A stretch of DNA of 33,593 nt from NCBI GenBank assembly GCA_003052455.1, contig QAPD01000068.1:1-33593 (forward strand), in the 5' to 3' direction. Positions 13,986 to 22,202 of this stretch are shown here, in pieces. Source of the stretch: Sphaerisporangium cinnabarinum (GTDB lineage: Bacteria; Actinomycetota; Actinomycetes; Actinomycetales; Cellulomonadaceae). The notes under the pieces are model-generated. The model saw only the letters and a list, made by a program, of their open reading frames with translations, searched no databases and was not told where the DNA came from. The translations under genes were made by a program, and so were the position numbers. The first letter of the stretch is position 1, and each line of letters starts with the position of its first letter.

Positions 13986-14621
13986 GTGACCACACCCGAG
14001 GACCTGCCCGTCCTGCGCGCGCTCCACTCGACGCCGTCGCGCCGCTATCTCTCGCCCGACCCGGTGCCCGACGACGTCCTCGACGCGATCCTCGACGCCG
14101 CGGTCCGCGGGCCCAGCGGGGGCAACCGTCAGCGGTGGGCGTGGGTCGTCGTGCGGGACCCCGCGACGAAGGCGCAGATCGCCGCCTGGTACCGCGAGGG
14201 GTGGCGAGCGGCGTACGGGGACCGCCGCGACGCCGTCCTCGGTGCCGCGACCACGCACGCCGGCGTGAGCGAGGCGGGCTTCCGCGCCGTCGAGCACCTG
14301 GCGCTGCACCTGGAGGAGGCTCCGGTGTGGGTCGTGCCCGTGCTGCGGGACGCGGCGCGCTCGACCGACCCCCGGCTCGGCGCCTCGATCTACGGCGCGG
14401 TGCAGAATCTCGTCCTCGCGGCCCGGGCCTACGGGATCGGGACGACGCTCACGACCTTCCACACCGTCCGGGAGGGCGACGTCGCCGCGCTGCTCGGCCT
14501 GCCCGACGACGCGCTGACGATGGGTCTGCTTCCCCTCGGGTACCCGACGCGCGGCCGCTGGTCCGAGCCGCGGCGGCGCCCGCTCGCGGAGGTCGTGCAC
14601 CGGGACCGGTGGCAGGGCTGA
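13986..14621 (+). CDS. Nitroreductase family protein, 211 aa
   Basis: FMN-dependent nitroreductase-fold oxidoreductase. The N-terminal HSTPSRRYLSPDPVPDDVLDAILDAAVRGPSGGN (about 14-47) is the FMN-contacting region. Later LGASIYGAVQNLVLAARAYGIGTTLT and MGLLPLGYPTRGRW are the standard C-terminal motifs. The protein probably forms a homodimer and reduces nitro compounds, quinones or an unknown physiological substrate with NAD(P)H. GTG 13986 is chosen because homology starts here and no ribosome binding site exists for any upstream start. A GNAT gene follows 110 bases downstream on the same strand. Confidence 0.88.
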   Translation: MTTPEDLPVLRALHSTPSRRYLSPDPVPDDVLDAILDAAVRGPSGGNRQRWAWVVVRDPATKAQIAAWYREGWRAAYGDRRDAVLGAATTHAGVSEAGFRAVEHLALHLEEAPVWVVPVLRDAARSTDPRLGASIYGAVQNLVLAARAYGIGTTLTTFHTVREGDVAALLGLPDDALTMGLLPLGYPTRGRWSEPRRRPLAEVVHRDRWQG

Positions 14622-14731
14622 GCGCACCGGGAAGAGGCGCGCGCCCCCGCGCGTTCGCCCGGGAGGAGACGCACGGCCGGACGGCCGCGACGACGGCACG
14701 GCACCCGGGCGACGGGGCGAGGAGGAGCAGC

Positions 14732-15454
14732 ATGACCGCGACGAGCACGGGGCTCGGCACCACCGGCGTCGACGACCCGGCCCTGGACAACCCGTCGTGG
14801 AGCGCGCTCACCGGCGCGCACGCGCACCTCGCCGAGGGCGACGACCTGGCGCGACGCTACCCGGCCGACGTCTCGCCGATCACGGGCGTGCGCTCGTGGA
14901 CCGACCCGGGCGTGTGGGACGCGGTCGCCGCGCTCGTCGGCCCCGGCGGGCACTTCTCGGCGCCGCCGGTCGGGGTCGAGCCGCCGCACGGCTGGACGGT
15001 CGAGGCCCGCGTCGAGGGCGTCCAGCTCGTCGAGACCGAGCGCCTCGTCACCCGTCCCGACCCGGAGGCGGTCGTGCTCGGTGCGGACGACGTCCCGGAG
15101 ATGCTCGCGCTCGTCGAGCGCAGCCGACCGGGTCCTTTCGAGGCCCGGACCTACCTGCTCGGCCGGTACGTCGGGTTCCGCGACGGCGACGGCCGCCTCG
15201 TCGCGATGGCGGGCGAGCGCCTGCGGCCCGCGGGGTGGACCGAGATCAGCGCCGTGACGACCGACCCCGACCACCGCGGGCGCGGCCTCGCCTCACGCCT
15301 CGTGCGCGACGTCGCGTTCCACGTGCAGGAGCGGGGCGACCGCGCGTTCCTCCACGCCGCGGCGCAGAACGTCGGCGCGATCGGGGTCTACGAGCGGCTC
15401 GGGTTCGCCCTGCGCCACCGCCCGACGTTCGGGTCGCTGCGCGCACCGGACTGA
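14732..15454 (+). CDS. GNAT family N-acetyltransferase (FR47-like), 240 aa
   Basis: The C-terminal half is a GCN5-related acetyltransferase. Motif A is ISAVTTDPDHRGRGLASRLVRDVAFHVQ, with the acetyl-CoA pyrophosphate loop RGRGLA; motif B includes FLHAAAQNVGAIGVYERLGFALRHRPTFG. The N-terminal ~110 residues form the divergent extension usual in FR47-like members. Acceptor substrate unknown; similar proteins acetylate small molecules. ATG 14732 has a strong GGAGGAG at good spacing. It converges with soxR. Confidence 0.88.
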   Translation: MTATSTGLGTTGVDDPALDNPSWSALTGAHAHLAEGDDLARRYPADVSPITGVRSWTDPGVWDAVAALVGPGGHFSAPPVGVEPPHGWTVEARVEGVQLVETERLVTRPDPEAVVLGADDVPEMLALVERSRPGPFEARTYLLGRYVGFRDGDGRLVAMAGERLRPAGWTEISAVTTDPDHRGRGLASRLVRDVAFHVQERGDRAFLHAAAQNVGAIGVYERLGFALRHRPTFGSLRAPD

Positions 15455-15531
15455 CGGCCGCGGCGGCGGGCCCGCCCCAGAGGTCCTGCCGCACGGCCTG
15501 GCAGCGGGCCGGACGCTCGGCGCCGCGTCGC

Positions 15532-16002
15532 TCAGTCCTCGATCCCCTCGACGAGCAGCGTGCGGGGGCCGGGGCCCTCGTCGGCGAGCGCGTCGTGCGG
15601 GTTGACGAGGACGCACCGGCGCAGCGACAGGCACCCGCAGCCGATGCAGTCCGTGAGGTGGTCGCGCAGGCGCGTGAGCTGCTCGATGCGCGCGTCGAGG
15701 TCGGCGTGCCACCCGGCCGAGAGCCGGTGCCAGTCCTTCGCCGTCGGCGTGCGGTCCCCGGGGAGCGTCGCGAGCGCGGCGCGGATCCGGGCGAGCGGGA
15801 TGCCCACGCGCTGCGACGCGCGCACGAACGCGACCCGCCGCAGCGTCTCGCGCGTGAAGCGCCGCTGGTTGCCGGGCGTCCGGCGGCTCGTGATGAGCCC
15901 CTCGCGCTCGTAGAAGTGCAGCGCGGACACGGCGACGCCGCTGCGCGCCGCGAGCTGGCCGACGGTGAGCTCGTCGCTCGGGGACGGGGCGGCGTCGGGC
16001 AC
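15532..16002 (-). CDS. soxR: Redox-sensitive MerR-family activator SoxR, 156 aa
   Basis: The N-terminal MerR winged helix (LTVGQLAARSGVAVSALHFYEREGLI, about 12-37) and dimerisation helix lead to the [2Fe-2S] cluster motif CIGCGCLSLRRC, with cysteines 119, 122, 124 and 130 in the SoxR-specific C-x2-C-x-C-x5-C spacing. Oxidation of the cluster by redox-cycling compounds switches promoters on. GTG 16002 is preceded by a strong GGAGGA. It is divergent from a quinone oxidoreductase plus MFS exporter, the classic actinobacterial SoxR target types. A SoxR box lies in the shared intergenic region. Confidence 0.96.
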   Translation of the reverse strand: MPDAAPSPSDELTVGQLAARSGVAVSALHFYEREGLITSRRTPGNQRRFTRETLRRVAFVRASQRVGIPLARIRAALATLPGDRTPTAKDWHRLSAGWHADLDARIEQLTRLRDHLTDCIGCGCLSLRRCVLVNPHDALADEGPGPRTLLVEGIED

Positions 16003-16074
16003 GGCGGTTCCTCCACGCGGACGGGTCTCGCCGCGACGCGGCGGACACGGCAGTCCGTCCGTCGGCACGGGCGC

Positions 16075-16105
16075 TTGACCTGAACAAATGTTGAGGTTCG
16101 AGACT
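16075..16105 (+). promoter_or_regulatory. SoxR box inside a 19-bp-spaced promoter
   Basis: The dyad ACCTGAACA AA TGTTGAGGT-type sequence at 16078-16097 matches the SoxR operator plan (CCT.AA ... TT.AGG, 18-bp core at 16079-16096). It overlaps -35 TTGACC (16075-16080), and 19 bases later comes GAGACT (16100-16105) as -10. A 19-20 bp spacer overlapped by the operator is the hallmark of MerR/SoxR-activated promoters. The direction fits the oxidoreductase-MFS operon that starts at 16265. Confidence 0.8.
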
Positions 16106-16264
16106 AGCAGGGCGCGACCTTCGGGCCGCGTGACCGCGACGCCGCGCAACCGCGACGCCGCGCGACCGCACCAGCGAAGCCGTTCGCCCGGAGACCGACC
16201 GCGTCGCCGGGCACGACCGGCCAGCACGACCGCCCCGCACGACCCCGACCCCGAAGGAGCACCC

Positions 16265-17296
16265 GTGGACGCCATCCGCCTGCACGCGTTCGGACCACCC
16301 GAGAACCTCGTGCTGGACCAGGTCCCCGACCCGGTCCCCGGCCCCGGCCAGGTGCGCGTCGCCGTGCGCGCGCACGGCGTCCACCTGCTCGACACGACCC
16401 TGCGCCGGGGCGAGGCCACGGGCGGCCCCCTTCCGCTCCCCGCCCTCCCGACGATCCCCGGGCGCGAGGTCGCGGGGGTGGTGGACGTCGTCGGGCCGGG
16501 CGTCGACGCCGCGTGGCGCGGGCGACGGGTCGCGGCCCACCTCGGCGCCACGCCCGACGGCGGCGGGTACGCGCGCCTCGCCGTCGTGCCCGTCGAGGCG
16601 CTGCACCGCATCCCCGACCACGTCACCGCGCCCGACGCGCTCGCCATGATCGGCACCGGGCGCACCGCCGTCGGCATCCTCGACCTGGCGGAGCTCACCG
16701 CGACGGACACCGTCGTCGTCACGGCCGCGGCCGGCGGGCTCGGCACGCTGCTCGTCCAGAGCGCGCTCGCGGCGGGGGCGCGCGTCGTCGCGCTCGCCGG
16801 CGGGCCGGAGAAGGTCGCGCTCGTCCGGTCGCTCGCCGGGGAGGCGCAGGAGGACCGCCTCGCCGCCGTCGACTACCGGGCGGACGCCTGGCTCGACGAG
16901 GCGCGGGCCGCCGTCGGGCAGCACGCCCCGGAGGGCGCGACCGTGCTCCTCGACGGCGTCGGCGGCGACGCGGGCACCGACGCCGCGAGCCTCGTCGCAC
17001 CGACCGGTCGCCTCGTGCTCTACGGCTGGGCGTCGGGGGCGCCGAACCGGGCCGGTGACGTCGACCACCAGGACGGGAAATCGGGGGCCGCCGGCGGCAC
17101 GCCGGACGTACGGTGGGCGGTGGGACCCCGGGCCCGACCCTGGGGAGACCTGTCCACGCTGCAGGAGCGCGCGCTCGCGCTCGCGGCGGACGGGACGTGG
17201 CGGGTCGTCACGCACCAGATCCCCCTCGCGGAGGCCGCGCGCGCCCACCGCGAGCTCGAAGAGCGCGCCACCACCGGAAAGGTCGTTCTCGTATGA
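16265..17296 (+). CDS. Zinc-independent quinone oxidoreductase (MDR superfamily), 343 aa
   Basis: Medium-chain dehydrogenase/reductase of the NADPH:quinone reductase type. The N-terminal GroES-like domain includes AVRAHGVHLLDTTLRRG and PGREVAGVVDVVGPGV. The Rossmann NADPH-binding motif is VTAAAGGLGTLLVQSALAAGARVVALAG (about 154-181). The C-terminus ends with the family signature PLAEAARAHRELEERATTGKVVLV. Cysteine zinc ligands are absent. There is an unusual linker near residues 262-285 (RAGDVDHQDGKSGAAGGTP). GTG 16265 follows GAAGGAG. The gene lies directly downstream of the SoxR box and shares ATGA with the MFS gene, so a role in detoxifying redox-active quinones is likely. Confidence 0.9.
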   Translation: MDAIRLHAFGPPENLVLDQVPDPVPGPGQVRVAVRAHGVHLLDTTLRRGEATGGPLPLPALPTIPGREVAGVVDVVGPGVDAAWRGRRVAAHLGATPDGGGYARLAVVPVEALHRIPDHVTAPDALAMIGTGRTAVGILDLAELTATDTVVVTAAAGGLGTLLVQSALAAGARVVALAGGPEKVALVRSLAGEAQEDRLAAVDYRADAWLDEARAAVGQHAPEGATVLLDGVGGDAGTDAASLVAPTGRLVLYGWASGAPNRAGDVDHQDGKSGAAGGTPDVRWAVGPRARPWGDLSTLQERALALAADGTWRVVTHQIPLAEAARAHRELEERATTGKVVLV

Positions 17297-18813
17297 CGGC
17301 GGACCCCCGCACCGACGCCGACGCACCGGCGTACGGCTCCCCCGCGCCCGGCGCGGGCGAGGCCGGCACGGTCGAAGCCGGCACGGGAGACGTCGGCACG
17401 CCCGCGACCGACCCCGCCGAGGCGGGCGCGCTCTCGCCCGGGACGCAGCGCACGGTGCTGTTCGGCATGGTCGCGTTCGTGTTCCTCGGCGCGTTCGAGG
17501 CGCTCGCCGTCGCGACCGCCATGCCGACGGTCGCCGTCGAGCTCGACGGGCTCACGCTGTACACGCTCGCGTTCGCCGCGTCGCTCGCGTCGAGCGTCGT
17601 CGGCATGGTGGCGTCCGGGCGCTGGAGCGACCGCGCGGGGCCGACCACCCCGCTGTGGACGGGCATCGGGCTCTTCCTCGCCGGGCTGCTCGTCGCCGGC
17701 CTCGCGCAGGACATGCTCGTGCTCGTCGCGGGCCGCGTGCTCCAGGGCGTCGGGACCGGCCTGTACATCGTCGCGCTGTACGTGCTCGTCGCGCGCGTCT
17801 TCCCCACCGACCGGCGCCCGAAGGTCTTCGCCGCGTTCGCGGCGGCCTGGGTGATCCCGTCGATCGTCGGGCCCGCCATCGCCGGGCTCGTGGTCGAGCA
17901 CGTCGGGTGGCGCTGGGTGTTCCTCGCCGTCCCGGTCCTCGCGGTGCCCGCGCTGTTCCTCATGCGCCCGGGCATGCGCGCCGCCCGCGGCTCGGCCCCC
18001 GAGCCCGCCTCGGCGACCGCGGACCGGCCCGACGACGCCGAGCCGCCGCTCGACCGGACCGCGCGCCAGGCGTCGCTCACCTGGGCGGTCGTCGCCGCCG
18101 TCGGGATCGGGGCGCTCAACTACGCGGGCCAGCTGCGCGGGGTCGGGCTCGCGGCCCTGCTCGTCGCCTCGCTCGCCGCCGTCGCGCTCGCCGTCCCGCG
18201 CCTGCTCCCCCGCGGCACGACCCGCGCGGCCCGCGGCCTGCCGAGCGTCATCGCGATCCGCGGCCTCGTCGCGGCCGCGTTCACCGGCGCCGAGGTGCTG
18301 CTCCCGCTCCTGCTGTCGCACGAGCGCGGCCTCTCGCCGTCGCTCGCGGGCGCCGTGCTCACGTTCGGCGCCGTCGGCTGGTCGACGGGGTCGTGGCTCC
18401 GCGGCCGGGCGACGTGGGGCCTCCAGCACGCGGGCTACGTGCGTCTCGGCGGGACGCTCGTCGCGCTCGGTATCGGTGGCGCCGCGCTGCTCGCCTGGAC
18501 GGCGGTGCCGCCCGTCGTCGGGATGGTCGCGTGGACCCTCGCGGGGCTCGGCATGGGCATGACGCACCCGACGCTCTCCGTGCTCACGCTCGAGCTCTCG
18601 CCCGTCGCCGAGCAGGGCGCGAACTCGTCCGCGCTCCAGGTGTCCGACGCCGTCGCCGCGGCGACCGCGCTCGCCGTCACGGGGTCGCTCCTGTGGGCCC
18701 TGCACCCCACGCTCGGCCTGGCGTCGTACGTCGTGTGCTTCGGCGTCACGGTGCTGCTCGCGGCGGGCGTCGCCCTCCTCGCGCCCCGCACCCGCCCGGC
18801 CCTCAGGGCGTAG
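17293..18813 (+). CDS. MFS drug/redox-compound exporter, 506 aa
   Basis: Major facilitator superfamily protein of the DHA2/EmrB-like kind. A 50-residue Ala/Gly/Pro-rich N-terminal tail precedes the first helix (VLFGMVAFVFLGAFEALAVATAMP, the usual helix 1 motif). Motif A appears as SGRWSDRAGPTTPLWTGIGLF and motif C-like residues as AGRVLQGVGTGLYIVALYVLVARVFP. A charged loop of about 40 residues (near 235-260) splits the two halves. About 12-14 helices. ATG 17293 overlaps the oxidoreductase stop. As the second gene of a SoxR-controlled operon it probably exports redox-cycling antibiotics or quinones. It converges with and overlaps the chelatase gene by 11 bp. Confidence 0.88.
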   Translation: MTADPRTDADAPAYGSPAPGAGEAGTVEAGTGDVGTPATDPAEAGALSPGTQRTVLFGMVAFVFLGAFEALAVATAMPTVAVELDGLTLYTLAFAASLASSVVGMVASGRWSDRAGPTTPLWTGIGLFLAGLLVAGLAQDMLVLVAGRVLQGVGTGLYIVALYVLVARVFPTDRRPKVFAAFAAAWVIPSIVGPAIAGLVVEHVGWRWVFLAVPVLAVPALFLMRPGMRAARGSAPEPASATADRPDDAEPPLDRTARQASLTWAVVAAVGIGALNYAGQLRGVGLAALLVASLAAVALAVPRLLPRGTTRAARGLPSVIAIRGLVAAAFTGAEVLLPLLLSHERGLSPSLAGAVLTFGAVGWSTGSWLRGRATWGLQHAGYVRLGGTLVALGIGGAALLAWTAVPPVVGMVAWTLAGLGMGMTHPTLSVLTLELSPVAEQGANSSALQVSDAVAAATALAVTGSLLWALHPTLGLASYVVCFGVTVLLAAGVALLAPRTRPALRA

Positions 18814-19597
18814 GGCGCAGCCCCGCCGCGGCGTCCGCGTAGCGGTCGAGCACGATCGCGGTGAGCCGCGCGTCGGGCGCGAGCGGGCCGGTCACGACGT
18901 CGGCGCCCGCCTCCAGCACCCGGTCGTAGAAGAAGCCGGGCGCGAGGAGGTAGGCCGCGACGACGACGCGCCCGCCCGGGGCGAGGCCCGCGCGGGCGGC
19001 GGCGACGGCGTCGGGCACCGTCGGCGTCGCCATGGCGCCGTAGCCGACGGAGACCGGGCCGGGGACGCGCTCGCGCAGCCCCGCCGCGAGCTCCTCGACG
19101 TCGCGCGCGGCGCCCGGCCGGCTCGACCCGGCGGCGGCGATCACGACGGCGTCGCCGTCGCGCAGGCCGGCCTCCGCGAGCCGCTCGGCGAGCAGGTCCA
19201 CGAGGCGCGGGTCGGGGCCGAGCGGACCCGACGCGGCGGCGGCCCCGGTGCCGGGGCCGCGGTCCTCGACGGCCGCGGCGACGTCCACGCTCACGTGGAA
19301 CCCGGCGGAGAGCAGGAGCGGGACCACCACCGCGGCGCCCGGGGCCCCGCCGTCGGACGGCGCGACGACCGCCGCCACGACGTCCGCCACCTCAGGCTGC
19401 TGCACGTCGACGAACGCCTCGCGCACGTCGAGGTCGGGACGGGCGGCGCGCACGTCGTCCAGGAGGGCGCGGATCACCGCACGCCCCGCGAGGTCGTTCG
19501 TGCCGTGGGAGCAGCCGACGAGCACCGGCGCGGCGGCACGCGGCCCGGCTGTGGCGCCGGTGACGGCGTCGAGGGAGGTGGGGCTGTCCGCGCTCAT
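18803..19597 (-). CDS. Sirohydrochlorin chelatase / CbiX-type protein, 264 aa
   Basis: Two-domain CbiX-like chelatase. The N-terminal domain has VLVGCSHGTNDLAG with the metal-binding His31 and AFVDVQQPEVADVVAA; VVVPLLLSAGFHVSVDV supplies the second conserved His. The C-terminal half repeats the fold (VIAAAGSSRPGAARDVEELAA, then VVVAAYLLAPGFFYDRV). It inserts Fe(II) into sirohydrochlorin to make siroheme. It is the last gene of the nirB operon; its ATG shares ATGA with the HemD-HTH stop, with GGAG just upstream. Because the preceding methyltransferase fusion may also chelate iron, one activity may be redundant. Cobalt specificity is less likely given the neighbourhood. Confidence 0.9.
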   Translation of the reverse strand: MSADSPTSLDAVTGATAGPRAAAPVLVGCSHGTNDLAGRAVIRALLDDVRAARPDLDVREAFVDVQQPEVADVVAAVVAPSDGGAPGAAVVVPLLLSAGFHVSVDVAAAVEDRGPGTGAAAASGPLGPDPRLVDLLAERLAEAGLRDGDAVVIAAAGSSRPGAARDVEELAAGLRERVPGPVSVGYGAMATPTVPDAVAAARAGLAPGGRVVVAAYLLAPGFFYDRVLEAGADVVTGPLAPDARLTAIVLDRYADAAAGLRPTP

Positions 19598-20814
19598 GCG
19601 AGCTCCAATCGGTATCCGCGCTTGACGACGGTCCTGACCAGGTCCCGGCGACCGGTGGCCTCGCGCAGGCGCGCGACCGCGACCTCGGCCGCGTGGGGGT
19701 CGCGCGAGTCGCCGGGCAGGACGTCGAGCACGTCGTCGCGGGTGACGACCTCGCCGCGGCGCGCGGCGAGGAGGCGCAGCACCTCGAGGCTGCTGGGCGA
19801 CAGGGGCAGCACCTCGCCGTCGAGGACGGCGACGCGCGAGCGGATCTGCAGCGTCCCGGCGACGGTCGCGAGGGCGACGGTCTCGGCCTGCTCGTAGTGC
19901 GCGACGAGCGTCCGCACGAGCGCGCCGAGCCGTCCGCGCTCGGGCTGCAGCGGCGTGACGCCGCGGTGCTCGAGCGGTCGCGCGGTGACGGGCCCGACGG
20001 CGGCCGCGACCATCGACCCGTCCTGGAACCGGGACACGACGAGCCGCCCGACGCCGTGCTCCTCGGCGGCGCTCAGCCACGCCTCGGCGCCGGGCGCGGA
20101 GGTGAAGACGACCGCGTCGATCTCCCCGACGGCCGCGGCCTCGACGGACGCGCGCAACGCTTCCGGGTCGGGCGGCGGACCCCACCGGTAGACGACGAGG
20201 CTCGCGACCTCGGCGCCGGCCTCCGCGAACACGACGTCGAGGCCGTCGGCCCCGGCACCGTGGTGCTGGACGGCGATGCGCAGCCCGGCGACGCCCTCGC
20301 CGAGCAGCACGTCGGCGATCTCCGCCGACGTCTCGGACTCGGCGACCCAGTCGGCGGTGAGGCCTGCGGCCTGGATCGCGCCGCGCGCCTTGGGCCCGCG
20401 CGCGACGATCCGCGCGTCGGCCAGCACCTCGAGCAGGCGGTCGGCGAGGCCGTGCGCGTCGGCGGCCTCGACCCAGGACCGGAAGCCGATCCCGGTCGTG
20501 ACGACGACGACGTCCGGCGGCCGCTCGACGAGGTCGCGCGTCCCGGCGAGGAGCTGCTCGTCGTCGGCGTGCGGGATCATGCTCAGCGCCGGCGCGTGGC
20601 GGACCTCGGCGCCCCGGCGCTGGAGGGCGGCGGCGAGCTCGCTCTTGCGGCGGTCGGCCGTGACGAGCACGGTGCAGCCGGCCATGACCTGGCCGAGGGT
20701 GGGGCGATCGGCGTCGGGGCCGGACGCGAGATCGACCCGAGCGTCCGAGATCGACCCTCCGCGGGTCGACGTCGCGACGGGCGGGTCGACCTCGGTGCTG
20801 CCGGTGCCGGTCAC
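19594..20814 (-). CDS. Uroporphyrinogen-III synthase fused to an OmpR-type DNA-binding domain, 406 aa
   Basis: Residues about 45-300 form a HemD domain (MAGCTVLVTADRRKSELAAALQRRG at its start, then VVVTTGIGFRSWVEAADAHGL, VFTSAPGAEAWLSAAEEHGV and MVAAAVGPVTARPLEHRGV). HemD closes hydroxymethylbilane to uroporphyrinogen III. Residues about 315-406 form a Trans_reg_C winged helix (LSPSSLEVLRLLAARRGEVVTRDDVL, then AEVAVARLREATGRRDLVRTVVKRGYRLELA). The same fusion is known in mycobacteria and streptomycetes next to nitrite assimilation genes. GTG 20814 overlaps the upstream stop as GTGA; ATG 20685 (residue 44) is an alternative start because the first 43 residues look unconserved. It may sense tetrapyrrole intermediates and regulate the operon, which is inference. 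Confidence 0.88.
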   Translation of the reverse strand: MTGTGSTEVDPPVATSTRGGSISDARVDLASGPDADRPTLGQVMAGCTVLVTADRRKSELAAALQRRGAEVRHAPALSMIPHADDEQLLAGTRDLVERPPDVVVVTTGIGFRSWVEAADAHGLADRLLEVLADARIVARGPKARGAIQAAGLTADWVAESETSAEIADVLLGEGVAGLRIAVQHHGAGADGLDVVFAEAGAEVASLVVYRWGPPPDPEALRASVEAAAVGEIDAVVFTSAPGAEAWLSAAEEHGVGRLVVSRFQDGSMVAAAVGPVTARPLEHRGVTPLQPERGRLGALVRTLVAHYEQAETVALATVAGTLQIRSRVAVLDGEVLPLSPSSLEVLRLLAARRGEVVTRDDVLDVLPGDSRDPHAAEVAVARLREATGRRDLVRTVVKRGYRLELA

Positions 20815-22202
20815 GCGACCGTCGCCGGGTCGAGCCGTCCCGCGGCGGCGACGTCGCCCACCACGATGATCGCCGGGGGTCGGACCCCAGACTGGGCGGC
20901 GCGCTCCACGATCTCCCCGAGCGGGGCCCGCGTGACGCGCTGGCGCGGCGTCGACCCGTTCTCCACGATCGCGACGGGCAGCGCAGGGTCGGCCCCGGCG
21001 CCGAGCGCCTGGGCCGTGATGCGTGCGAGCTGCGAGACACCCATGAGGACCACCAGCGTAGCCGTGCGGTCGCGGACCCCGGCGAGCGCGGCGGCGTCGA
21101 GCACGTCGTGGCCGCTGACCACGTGGAACGCGGCGACCGTGCCCCGGTGCGTGAGCGGGATGCCCGCGAGCGCGGGGACGCTGAGCGCGCTCGAGACGCC
21201 CGGCACGACGTCGACCGGCACACCCGCCGCGCGGCACGCGAGCACCTCCTCGCCGCCGCGCCCGTAGACGAACGGGTCGCCGCCCTTGAGCCGTACGACG
21301 CGCCGCCCGCGCTGCGCCTGCTCGACGAGGATCGCGTTGATCTCGTGCTGCGGCACGGGGTGGTTCCCGGGGGTCTTGCCGACGTCGATCACCTCGACAC
21401 CGGGGGCGAGCTCGTCGAGCACGTCGACCGGCCCGAGCCGGTCCGCGACGACGACGTCGGCCTCCGCGAGCGCCCGACGGCCCCGGACCGTGAGCAGGTC
21501 GACCGCGCCAGGCCCTCCCCCGACGAGCGTCACGCGCCCCAGACCACCCGGCGCGGGGCGGTGGTGGCGCTGGTCGGCGCCGCCGGAGCGCAGGTGCTCG
21601 GCGATCGCGTCGCGCACCGCGCGCGCCCGCCGCGGGTCGGCGCCTCGCCGCTCCCCCGGGCTGTCGGCCTCTCGTCGCTCCCGAGCGCGCCCGTCCGTCG
21701 GAACGCCGACCGCGGGGACGCCGGCCGCGGGGACGCCGGCCGCGGGGACGTCCGTGACGACCCCGACGAGCACGTCGCCGCTGCGGGTCGTCGCGGGCGT
21801 GCGGGCGGTGCCCTCGTGCGCGGCCCCGGCGTGGACGCACCAGGTGCGGCGCGCCGCCGCCCACGCGGCGACGTCGCGGTCGGTCCCCGAGTCGTCCGTC
21901 GCCGCGAGCACGAGCCAGGCGTCCTCGACGTCGGACTCGCGGACCTCGCGCGGCGCCCAGGTGACGCGGCCGCCCGGCGCGGCCTCGCCGTCGGCCCGCA
22001 GCCCGGCGGGCGACGGGGCGAGGAGCGGGGCGCGCAGCGAGGCCGCGACGAGGTCGCGCACGTCCTCGCACACCTGGGGCGCGACGACGCGGACGTGGGC
22101 GCCGTCGTCGGCCATGGCCCGCGCGCGGCGGGCCGCGACGGGACCGCCGCCGGCGACGAGCACCGTGCGCCCGGCGAGGTCGAGGCCCAGGAGCGTCGTC
22201 AC
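20811..22202 (-). CDS. Siroheme synthase: precorrin-2 dehydrogenase fused to uroporphyrinogen-III methyltransferase, 463 aa
   Basis: The N-terminal ~170 residues carry a CysG_N-type Rossmann fold (GRTVLVAGGGPVAARRARAM, about 11-30; AWLVLAATDDSGTDRDVAAWA later), which oxidises precorrin-2 with NAD+. A low-complexity linker (about 150-215) containing PAAGV repeats follows. The C-terminal ~243 residues are an SUMT domain: VTLVGGGPGAVDLLTVRG, VVVADRLG, VIDVGKTPGNHPVPQHEIN, KGGDPFVYGRGGEE and VPGVSSALSVPALAGIPLTHRG. These methylate uroporphyrinogen III twice using S-adenosylmethionine. The chelatase part of true CysG may be weak here; a CbiX-type protein is encoded two genes on. GTG 22202 shares GTGA with the nirD stop. 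Confidence 0.9.
   Translation of the reverse strand: MTTLLGLDLAGRTVLVAGGGPVAARRARAMADDGAHVRVVAPQVCEDVRDLVAASLRAPLLAPSPAGLRADGEAAPGGRVTWAPREVRESDVEDAWLVLAATDDSGTDRDVAAWAAARRTWCVHAGAAHEGTARTPATTRSGDVLVGVVTDVPAAGVPAAGVPAVGVPTDGRARERREADSPGERRGADPRRARAVRDAIAEHLRSGGADQRHHRPAPGGLGRVTLVGGGPGAVDLLTVRGRRALAEADVVVADRLGPVDVLDELAPGVEVIDVGKTPGNHPVPQHEINAILVEQAQRGRRVVRLKGGDPFVYGRGGEEVLACRAAGVPVDVVPGVSSALSVPALAGIPLTHRGTVAAFHVVSGHDVLDAAALAGVRDRTATLVVLMGVSQLARITAQALGAGADPALPVAIVENGSTPRQRVTRAPLGEIVERAAQSGVRPPAIIVVGDVAAAGRLDPATVA
21700..21744. repeat. Three tandem 15-bp units inside the siroheme synthase linker
   Basis: GGGACGCCGGCCGCG occurs twice exactly (21715-21729, 21730-21744), preceded by a near copy at 21700-21714. 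The units are in frame and encode PAAGV/PAVGV in the interdomain linker. Copy number probably varies between strains without breaking the frame. Confidence 0.8.
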
